A stretch of DNA of 12,347 nucleotides from the NCBI GenBank assembly GCA_020024085.1, contig JAHHUG010000036.1, positions 1 through 12,347 of the forward strand, given 5' to 3'. Below are positions 1 through 5,773 of this stretch, in pieces. How positions within the stretch are numbered: position 1 is the first letter of the stretch; each line of letters opens with the position of its first letter. The notes under the pieces are model-generated. The model worked only from the letters and a program-made list of their open reading frames with translations. It did no database searches and was not told where the DNA came from. Source of the stretch: Christensenellaceae bacterium (GTDB taxonomy: Bacteria > Bacillota > Clostridia > Christensenellales > CAAEEZ01). The translations under genes were made by a program, and so were the position numbers.

Positions 1-3
1 AAT

Positions 4-936
4 ATGAATAGCGTAATTATAAATATTCTTAATAAAAACAGTGAAAAAGAGATAAATTTTCTTTTACAAACTGCAAATGATTTAGGCTTTACATCTACCT
101 TAATATTAATTGGAGAAAACCCACCTAAAATCAATATTTTACCAGTCAAAAAAGCTGTTTTTATCCAAGTTGATAACTATGATAGTATAAATAAAAAAGA
201 CATTACAAATAAGATAAACGAGTTTATTAATAACGAAGAATTTATACTATTTTGTGCTAATGATACAAGCAATGAACTTGCAAATTTACTTGCAATAAAA
301 CTAGACAAAAACATTTTACTTAACGGATATGATATACAATTTTCAAATAATAAATTCATTGCAACAAAACAGATTTACTCTAACAATTTGTATGCTGAAT
401 ACGACATATCTAATGGGATTGTACTATCATTACAATATAATAATAAAACAAAAATCAATAAAGAAAATTTATTTAATCTAACAGAATACGATGTTTATAA
501 TTCAGTTTCAGCTGATAAACAACCGTTTACATTAATTGCAACAATACCAAAAGAAATAAACAAACTGAAAGATGCGTCCACTGTTGTACTAATAGGTAAG
601 GGTGTACGAAGTGATGATATTGAAAAAGCAAAGAAACTTGCAAAGTATCTTAATGCTGAAGTTGGAGCAACAAGACCTGTCACATATCTAGGGTTAATGC
701 CACTATCAAAAATGATAGGCTCATCTAATATTTCCGTTAGTCCAAATGTACTAATTACACTTGGAGTTTCTGGCTCAGCTCCACTGCTTACTGGTATTAA
801 AAATAGTAAAAAAATTATATCAATCAATAAGGATAAGTCAGCAATGATTTTTAACCACTCTAATATAGGAATTATTGCAGATACTAATACTTTTTTGACT
901 GAATATATCAATAAAATTGAGGGTAACAATGATTAA
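4..936 (+). CDS. EtfA-like protein, electron transfer flavoprotein alpha, no ferredoxin domain
   Basis: Protein of 310 residues, a normal length for an ETF alpha subunit. EtfA pairs with EtfB and holds FAD in its C-terminal domain to carry electrons from flavin dehydrogenases. That domain is visible from about residue 194: VVLIGKGVRS (194-203), the FAD-contacting arginine region GATRP (221-225), GVSGSAPLLTG (254-264) and SINKDKSA. The N-terminal half is divergent alpha/beta sequence. The usual GISGAIQH-type motif is degenerate here: the expected Q and H are P260 and L262, and the upstream QTG-type motif reads GSSN, so FAD binding may differ from that of classical EtfA. Only three bases precede the ATG, so its ribosome site and promoter lie outside the window; a partner etfB could sit just upstream, since etfB-etfA is the common order. 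It overlaps the next gene by 8 bases, so it is co-transcribed with it. Family call firm; exact role uncertain. Confidence 0.85.
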   Translation: MNSVIINILNKNSEKEINFLLQTANDLGFTSTLILIGENPPKINILPVKKAVFIQVDNYDSINKKDITNKINEFINNEEFILFCANDTSNELANLLAIKLDKNILLNGYDIQFSNNKFIATKQIYSNNLYAEYDISNGIVLSLQYNNKTKINKENLFNLTEYDVYNSVSADKQPFTLIATIPKEINKLKDASTVVLIGKGVRSDDIEKAKKLAKYLNAEVGATRPVTYLGLMPLSKMIGSSNISVSPNVLITLGVSGSAPLLTGIKNSKKIISINKDKSAMIFNHSNIGIIADTNTFLTEYINKIEGNND

Positions 937-2392
937 ATATAACATAGAAAATTGTCCTGATAAACTATACGATGAATCAAGACTTGTGGGTAATGCAATA
1001 GATGTATTTTTACCCGAAAATCAAGATGAACTTGTATCTCTTGTTAGGTCATTTATTCAAAATAATGAAAACTTCACTATTCAAGGTGGTAGAACCTCAA
1101 TAATAGGTAGTTCGGTAAGCAATAATGACCATATTATTAGCATAGAAAACCTTAATAAAAAGATTGAATACAACAAGGATAACAACTCAATTTTGTGCGA
1201 ATGTGGTGTAAGATTAAGTGACCTAAAAGACTATATTATGAAGAATATAAATGGCTATTTTTTCGCACCTAATCCAACAGAACCTACTGCCACAATTAGT
1301 GGATTAATTTCAACAAATGCAAAGGGTACAAACTATATAAAATATGGTAGCATTGTAGATAATTTGCTTTCTATAAAAGTGCTACTACCAAATGGCAAAA
1401 TTGCAACTTTTCATAAGGGCGAATACCCTATTGATGCTAATGAATATAATCTGCCAAATGGAGAAAAACTAACAAATCTTAATTGCAATAATTTATATTC
1501 CGGAGTTCTTGGATTATGCAAAAATAAGGACATTTTACACTTATTTACGGGCACAGAAGGCATTTTAGGCATAATTTTGGAAGCTGAACTTAAACTTACA
1601 AAGGTTGTAGATAACAAGTATGGAGTAATGTTTTTCTTTAGGGATAATTGTGGTTTTGACTTTTCAGAAAACATAAAAAAATTGCAAAAAAATAATGAAA
1701 TTTCACTGGTTGGGCTTGAATATTTTGACACTTTTTCCTTAACGATTTTAAGAGATTTTAAGGATAAATCATCAAAGCTAAAGGACATACCAGATATTGA
1801 TAAAAACTACCAAAATGCAGTATATATTGAGCTAGAAAACGAGTGTATGGATAACCTTGAAACGAGTCTATTTTCACTGCTTGAGATATTTGCAAATTAT
1901 GGTGGACTTGAGGAGGATACTTGGGCAGGTGTTGGTCAAGATGAAATCGAAAAATTTAATCTGCTTCGACACTCTTTACCAGAGGCAATAAATGTAATAA
2001 TTGAGGAAAATAGAAAAAACTGCCCTACTATTACAAAGATTGCTTGCGATTACAAACTTGATAGCAATTTTCGAGAATTATTTGAGATGTATAATACCCT
2101 ATTAAACGGCAATATCGACTATGCACTTTTTGGTCACATTGGGGATAATCATTTACATTTAAACATTCTACCAAAGAATGAAAATGAGTTAGATTTTGCA
2201 ATTTCGGTTGTAGATAAACTTGCAAAATTTGTAGCAGATAACAATGGTGTACTTGCATTTGAAAATGGAGTAGGTAAACTAAAAGCACCTATTATAAAAA
2301 AATATATTAACAAAAATTATTTTGAAAATGCTAGAAAAATTAAAGAATATTTGGATAAAAATTATCTATTCAATAGAGGTAATATTTTATGA
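929..2392 (+). CDS. FAD-binding oxidoreductase, GlcD/D-lactate dehydrogenase type
   Basis: Protein of 487 residues, normal for the family of flavin enzymes that oxidise 2-hydroxyacids such as D-lactate, glycolate or D-2-hydroxyglutarate. The N-terminal FAD-binding (VAO/PCMH) domain shows QGGRTSIIGSS, PNPTEPTATISGLISTNAKG and GTEGILGIILEAEL. The C-terminal FAD-oxidase domain has GHIGDNHLHLNI with H403 and H410, which match two metal-binding histidines of D-2-hydroxyglutarate dehydrogenase. The usual EHG motif reads E445-N446-G447, so the glutamate ligand is kept but the adjacent histidine is replaced. The ATG at 929 is chosen over a TTG at 917 because GAGGG at 919-923 is correctly spaced for 929. 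It overlaps the upstream EtfA-like gene by 8 bases and the downstream etfB by 4 (ATGA), implying translational coupling and electron transfer to the encoded ETF. The Acetobacterium LctBCD lactate system has the same protein types. Substrate not determinable. Confidence 0.88.
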   Translation: MIKYNIENCPDKLYDESRLVGNAIDVFLPENQDELVSLVRSFIQNNENFTIQGGRTSIIGSSVSNNDHIISIENLNKKIEYNKDNNSILCECGVRLSDLKDYIMKNINGYFFAPNPTEPTATISGLISTNAKGTNYIKYGSIVDNLLSIKVLLPNGKIATFHKGEYPIDANEYNLPNGEKLTNLNCNNLYSGVLGLCKNKDILHLFTGTEGILGIILEAELKLTKVVDNKYGVMFFFRDNCGFDFSENIKKLQKNNEISLVGLEYFDTFSLTILRDFKDKSSKLKDIPDIDKNYQNAVYIELENECMDNLETSLFSLLEIFANYGGLEEDTWAGVGQDEIEKFNLLRHSLPEAINVIIEENRKNCPTITKIACDYKLDSNFRELFEMYNTLLNGNIDYALFGHIGDNHLHLNILPKNENELDFAISVVDKLAKFVADNNGVLAFENGVGKLKAPIIKKYINKNYFENARKIKEYLDKNYLFNRGNIL

Positions 2393-3165
2393 TTAAAATT
2401 GCAGTTTGTATAAAACAAGTGCCTAAAGGCGATACCAAAATGGATAATAACGGCATTTTGATTCGAAACGAACTAACCACAAACCCCTATGATTACTATG
2501 CTTTAGAATTTGCACTACAACTTAAAGACAAATATAATGCAAAAGTTGATGTTTTCACCCTAGCTCCACCAAAATCTAGCGAAAATTTCAAGGAGCAGTT
2601 TGCTTTGGGTGTAGATGAATGTTATCATATCGTCGACAACGCTTTCAAGGGTGCTGATGTATTTGCTACATCTTATACTCTAGCATCTGCAATTAGTTCA
2701 ACGGATAGCTATAATCTTATTATTTGTGGTAGGCAAACAACCGATGGCGACACTTCTTCTGTTGGTGCAAGCATTGCTGAAAACCTACATATTCCATCAG
2801 TGATGTATGTACAAGCAATTGAAAAATTATGTGAAAACACAATCATAGTTGATAGGGAACTTACAAACAGCATCGAAAGGCTTGAGGTAACTTTGCCAGC
2901 TATTATATGTGTTGATAAGGATACAGTTATTCCACGAATACCAACCTTAAAAAATAAACTCCTAGCAAGTAAGAAATGTGCTAAAACAATTACTTTAGCT
3001 GACCTTAAAGATAATAATCCACTCCACTATGGAGAGGTTGGTTCAAAGACAAAAGTAGTCAAAATTTATGAAGAAACACCTCTTGAAAAGGGGATATTTA
3101 TTGATGGTTCAACTGAAGAACTAGCTAATTTTATTATAAAAAAAGCAAATGAAATTAAAAAGTAA
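2389..3165 (+). CDS. etfB: Electron transfer flavoprotein beta subunit
   Basis: Protein of 258 residues, the usual EtfB length. Recognisable blocks are the N-terminal MIKIAVCIKQVPKGDTK, then NPYDYYALEFAL, GADVFATSYTLASAI, and the signature CGRQTTDGDTSSVGASIAE starting at C113. EtfB binds AMP in classical ETFs and a second FAD plus NAD(H) in electron-bifurcating ETFs; the ATSYTLA and DGDTSSVG blocks resemble those of the latter, but sequence reading alone cannot settle this. AGAGG at 2375-2379 serves the ATG with a 9-base gap, and the ATG overlaps the stop of the FAD oxidoreductase gene (ATGA). The ferredoxin-EtfA fusion follows 9 bases after the stop, so the pair is expected to form a heterodimer that takes electrons from the dehydrogenase encoded just upstream. 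Only one EtfB is visible here for two EtfA-like proteins. Confidence 0.93.
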   Translation: MIKIAVCIKQVPKGDTKMDNNGILIRNELTTNPYDYYALEFALQLKDKYNAKVDVFTLAPPKSSENFKEQFALGVDECYHIVDNAFKGADVFATSYTLASAISSTDSYNLIICGRQTTDGDTSSVGASIAENLHIPSVMYVQAIEKLCENTIIVDRELTNSIERLEVTLPAIICVDKDTVIPRIPTLKNKLLASKKCAKTITLADLKDNNPLHYGEVGSKTKVVKIYEETPLEKGIFIDGSTEELANFIIKKANEIKK

Positions 3166-3174
3166 GAGGTTATT

Positions 3175-4326
3175 TTGAACATAATTATTGATAATAAAAA
3201 ATGTAATAATTGTAATAAATGTATAGAAAAATGCAAGTTTAATGCTATACAAATTACCAACAAGGTCATTATTAATGATAATTGTGTAGGGTGCAACAGC
3301 TGTGTGAATGCTTGTAAAACGGGGGCACTTACTCTTAATGACACCAAGAAAAAACAAGCTAATTATAATGAATATAAAGGTGTGCTTGTATTTATTCAAG
3401 TATCAGAAAACAAGATTTTATCTACCTCATTGCAACTAATAAATAAAGGTAGAGAACTTGCAAATACCCTACATGAAAAGCTATTTGCAGTACTACTAGG
3501 ATATCCTAATTTAGCTTATGATTTAGATTACTATGGTATTGATAAAATAATAAATTATACAAATACATTGTTTAATACTTTTAATGCTGAAGCATATATT
3601 TCGGCACTTTATGAAACGATATTAACAGTTAAACCCTCTATTATGTTAGTTGGCGCAACAAATGAGGGAAGACAACTTGCATCTCATCTTGCAAATAAAT
3701 GCAATACTGGGCTTACTGCAGACTGCACCGATTTGCAAATTTTAGACAACAATTTATTACAAATTAGACCAGCATATGGTGGTAAAATTATGGCTGAAAT
3801 TATCACCGAAAACACTAGACCTCAATTTGCAACTGTAAAAAATGGCGTATTTGATATGCCAAAAAAATTAGATATATCGAATACACTTATTGAAACAATA
3901 GACAAGGTTTACACTTCAAAAAACACAAAGCAAATAAGCATTACAAACAAAGAAAAAACTAACGACATTTTAAATGCTGATATCATTTTATGCTTGGGTA
4001 ATGGTGTTAAGAAAAAAGAGGACCTTTCCCTTTTTGAAAATGTTGCCAAAAAACTGGGAGCAGAGATTGCTGGTACTAGAGCCCTTGTTGAAAAAGGTTT
4101 TATCACACCCGACAGGCAAATCGGGTTAAGTGGAAACGGCGTAAATCCAAAATTACTTATTACCTTTGGTGTCAGTGGTTCGGTTCAGTTCCTTGCAGGA
4201 GTTAAAAGTTGTAAAAATATCGTTGCTATAAATAATGATAAAAATGCTACAATTTTAAAGGTTGCAAACTACTCTATTGTTCACGATATGTACGACATTG
4301 CTTACAAAATTTTAGAAAAAGTTTAA
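3175..4326 (+). CDS. etfA: Ferredoxin-EtfA fusion, electron transfer flavoprotein alpha
   Basis: Protein of 383 residues: a two-cluster ferredoxin domain (about 1-55) joined to a full ETF alpha subunit. The cysteines C10, C13, C16, C20 and C37, C40, C43, C47 form two CxxCxxCxxxC motifs for two [4Fe-4S] clusters. Neither motif has the proline that commonly follows the fourth cysteine; both have lysine. The C-terminal FAD domain shows LGNGVKKKEDL, GTR (R302), IGLSGNGVNPKL, GVSGSVQFLAG (332-342) and AINNDKNAT. The same architecture occurs in LctC of Acetobacterium woodii, part of a lactate dehydrogenase-ETF complex that couples ferredoxin oxidation to NAD reduction, so a confurcating role is a fair inference. 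The start is TTG at 3175, supported by AAGAGG at 3164-3169 and by the ferredoxin domain beginning immediately after it. Last gene of the operon; a strong terminator follows at 4471. Confidence 0.93.
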   Translation: MNIIIDNKKCNNCNKCIEKCKFNAIQITNKVIINDNCVGCNSCVNACKTGALTLNDTKKKQANYNEYKGVLVFIQVSENKILSTSLQLINKGRELANTLHEKLFAVLLGYPNLAYDLDYYGIDKIINYTNTLFNTFNAEAYISALYETILTVKPSIMLVGATNEGRQLASHLANKCNTGLTADCTDLQILDNNLLQIRPAYGGKIMAEIITENTRPQFATVKNGVFDMPKKLDISNTLIETIDKVYTSKNTKQISITNKEKTNDILNADIILCLGNGVKKKEDLSLFENVAKKLGAEIAGTRALVEKGFITPDRQIGLSGNGVNPKLLITFGVSGSVQFLAGVKSCKNIVAINNDKNATILKVANYSIVHDMYDIAYKILEKV

Positions 4327-4355
4327 TTTACCAAAATAAACTTGACTATCAATAT

Positions 4356-4463
4356 TACATTTTGATGTATTATTTATAATGTTTACTTTAGATAGTATTT
4401 ATATTAAGTAGTATTTACTACATTTTTTACATATTGATATTATTTATACACATTTAAAATGTA
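4356..4463. repeat. AT-rich spacer with TACAT/ATGTA inverted repeats
   Basis: The gap between the convergent ETF operon and the regulator gene contains no gene. It holds TACAT-TTTG-ATGTA (4356-4369), further TACAT copies at 4419 and 4428, and the near-palindrome ACATTT-A-AAATGT (4450-4462). The same pentamer pairs recur in the divergent control region near 5450-5494, so these may be binding sites of the adjacent regulator, or parts of weak RNA hairpins in the 3' untranslated region. In sequence this AT-rich, chance is a serious alternative. Confidence 0.35.
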
Positions 4464-4470
4464 TAAAAAT

Positions 4471-4499
4471 AAGGATTGCAAAAAATGCAATCCTTTTTA
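4471..4499. terminator. Bidirectional Rho-independent terminator
   Basis: AAGGATTGCA (4471-4480) pairs perfectly with TGCAATCCTT (4486-4495) around a five-A loop. On the + strand the stem runs into TTTTTAT, ending the ETF operon; on the - strand it is followed by ATTTTTATAC, ending the regulator transcript. The position between convergent genes supports use by both. Confidence 0.9.
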
Positions 4500-4510
4500 T
4501 TATATTTTAA

Positions 4511-5434
4511 TTAAAAGAACTCGATTGGTTTTGTACCACTTATTACTTGTTTTTGAGTTTTGCCACAAGTTTCTTCGTTAAAGTACTTTTCAATCATCGC
4601 CTTAAGTCCGTAGTTATTTTTATTACCAAGCAAAACTGGGATTTCAGGGTTTGAATCATTAAACTGGGAAGTATCAATAGCCACCTTTGGAGTATTTTTA
4701 AGAATAGGAATATTCTTTTCGTACCTACAAATAAAACAATCCACCTGACTCGTATCCGTCATTGTAGCAAGGGTGATATATGGAAGTTTTACATATTCCA
4801 CATTGTATTTGCCAAAAATCTTCTCGGTTAAAAACATTTGGTCAATGCAAGTATCATCTATTCCCACTCTTAAACCATCACGAATGGTCGTATCATTGTT
4901 GGTAAAATAAATAAAATGTTTTGAAGAATATTCGCAATTATCAAGTGTCATAATAACCTCGATATCGTTATCCTTTTGTAAAATTTGATTTGCAGAAAGC
5001 TGTGACACAACAATAAAGTCATAATAGCCTTTTTTCAACTGCTCATATCTTGTCTCTGCACCCGAAATATATGCAAAAGAGAATGGCATAGGCATTTTGC
5101 TTAGCTCGTTGTATAGTGCCGTTGCCAAGCTAATAAACTGTGTCGAAAATGGTACTGGCATCGTGCCAGAAATTGAATCCCAACCAGTAAACTGTTGCAA
5201 AATTTCCTTATCACAAGCAGTTAAAGTACTACCATTTTTGCCACCTTTATATAGAGATATAGCCTTCCTTTCTACAAGAAAATTAATTGCTTGTTGTACT
5301 ACACCCCTAGAAACATTTAGTTTGTCTACATAATCTGCAATAGTAGGAATTTTGTCACCAACACTTAGTGATAAAATATCCCTAGCAAGATAGGTAGTTA
5401 CCATACCCTGCTTACTCATAAATTCTTTATACAT
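4511..5434 (-). CDS. YhfZ-family winged-helix transcriptional regulator
   Basis: Protein of 307 residues, close to E. coli YhfZ (about 300). Residues 31-53 (TIADYVDKLNVSRG onward) form a GntR-like helix-turn-helix, and KGGKNGSTL (63-71) is the wing. The rest matches the YhfZ C-terminal domain, which looks like a periplasmic-binding-protein type ligand sensor: MPVPFS, a GYYDFIVVSQLSA stretch, and the terminal VISG. I compared these from memory of YhfZ (NGSYL, MPLPY, GVYDMAVVSRLAA, VVSGE). Its ligand and target genes are, to my knowledge, uncharacterised. ATG at 5434 is preferred over GTG at 5437 because AGAAGGA (5447-5441) sits 6 bases from the ATG but only 3 from the GTG. It is divergent from the YgcU-type gene and convergent with the ETF operon, so it is the obvious candidate regulator of both, and probably of itself. 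Repressor or activator cannot be told. Confidence 0.85.
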   Translation of the reverse strand: MYKEFMSKQGMVTTYLARDILSLSVGDKIPTIADYVDKLNVSRGVVQQAINFLVERKAISLYKGGKNGSTLTACDKEILQQFTGWDSISGTMPVPFSTQFISLATALYNELSKMPMPFSFAYISGAETRYEQLKKGYYDFIVVSQLSANQILQKDNDIEVIMTLDNCEYSSKHFIYFTNNDTTIRDGLRVGIDDTCIDQMFLTEKIFGKYNVEYVKLPYITLATMTDTSQVDCFICRYEKNIPILKNTPKVAIDTSQFNDSNPEIPVLLGNKNNYGLKAMIEKYFNEETCGKTQKQVISGTKPIEFF

Positions 5435-5449
5435 CACATATCCTTCTAT

Positions 5450-5494
5450 ATGTACAATTTATTATACATTCAGTATGTACATAATATCATACAT
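5450..5494. promoter_or_regulatory. Candidate operator cluster, TACAT/ATGTA half-sites
   Basis: Within 45 bases there are five half-sites: ATGTA at 5450, TACAT at 5465, ATGTA at 5475, TACAT at 5478 (the last two forming the perfect palindrome TATGTACATA, 5474-5483) and TACAT at 5490. TACAT-N5-ATGTA (5465-5479) is a separate inverted repeat. They cover the start site, -10 box and spacer of the regulator's own promoter. ATGTACA recurs at the YgcU-type gene (5735) and the transporter gene (10513 on the - strand). Binding by the YhfZ-like protein is an inference. Confidence 0.5.
5461..5489 (-). promoter_or_regulatory. Predicted promoter of the yhfZ-like regulator gene
   Basis: A perfect -10 box TATAAT lies on the - strand at 5466-5461. 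At 17 bases upstream is only a weak -35 (TGATAT, 5489-5484). Transcription would start near 5454, giving a leader of about 20 bases before the ATG at 5434. The -10 box overlaps one TACAT half-site, and the palindrome TATGTACATA lies in the spacer, which suggests autorepression. Confidence 0.6.
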
Positions 5495-5498
5495 TTCA

Positions 5499-5575
5499 TT
5501 TTTTTTCAACTTTTTTGTAAAAAATACAATTTTTTTTGATTTTTACCCATTTTTTATGGTATTTTTACAAATTTT
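5499..5575. other. Phased T-tracts, predicted intrinsically curved DNA
   Basis: T-tracts lie at 5499-5506, 5511-5516, 5530-5537, 5540-5544, 5550-5555, 5562-5566 and 5572-5575. Their centres run from 5502.5 to 5573.5, 71 bases over seven intervals with one tract position missing, or about 10 bases per turn. Phased A/T tracts bend DNA. The segment lies just upstream of the regulator promoter, where on the - strand it could act as an A-tract UP element, and between the two divergent promoters. The remainder of the gene-free stretch (about 5576-5690) shows only AT-rich sequence and a weak TTGACT at 5650. Confidence 0.5.
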
Positions 5576-5700
5576 ATGTGCGTAATGGTGCATAGATATA
5601 GTTTAACCTGCCAAATTTATTAGTTAAAATTTTAATTTTTCAAGTAGTATTGACTTAACAATTTTAAAGTGGTAGTTTATAAGTACAAAAAAATATACAT

Positions 5701-5740
5701 TTGACGGGCTTATGCCCTTTATATTTTATGTTAAATGTAC
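5701..5740 (+). promoter_or_regulatory. Predicted promoter and operator of the ygcU-like operon
   Basis: TTGACG (5701-5706) is followed after 17 bases by a weak -10 box TTTTAT (5724-5729), predicting a start near 5736. AAATGTA (5733-5739) covers that start and is the exact inverse of TACATTT (5696-5702), which overlaps the -35 box; a factor binding both would bracket the promoter. The spacer contains a small inverted repeat GGGC-TTAT-GCCC (5706-5717). Confidence 0.45.
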
Positions 5741-5773
5741 AAAATATTGTAAATATATATATGTGAGGAAATT

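Noticed and set aside
917..928. Alternative TTG start for the GlcD-type gene, adding four residues
   Set aside because: The TTG overlaps the GAGGG ribosome site that serves the ATG at 929.
2031..2288. Antisense and out-of-frame open frames inside the real genes (for example 2031-2288, 3121-3399, 11333-11596)
   Set aside because: They lie wholly or mostly under well-supported genes, show no recognisable domain, and are expected in AT-rich sequence with few stops on the opposite strand.
4..4326. Direct assignment as a lactate-utilisation lct operon
   Set aside because: No lactate permease or racemase is present, gene order differs, there is an additional EtfA, and the dehydrogenase has ENG instead of EHG.
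4342..4380. TTGACT and TATAAT as a promoter downstream of the ETF operon
   Set aside because: The boxes are 27 bases apart, far too long, and no + strand gene follows before the terminator.
5435..5437. GTG start of the regulator, one codon before the ATG
   Set aside because: The AGAAGGA site would be only 3 bases away; the ATG at 5434 has a 6-base gap.
5706..5717. GGGC-TTAT-GCCC as a terminator or attenuator upstream of the ygcU-like gene
   Set aside because: Only a 4-bp stem, and it lies inside the predicted promoter spacer so it would not be transcribed from that promoter.
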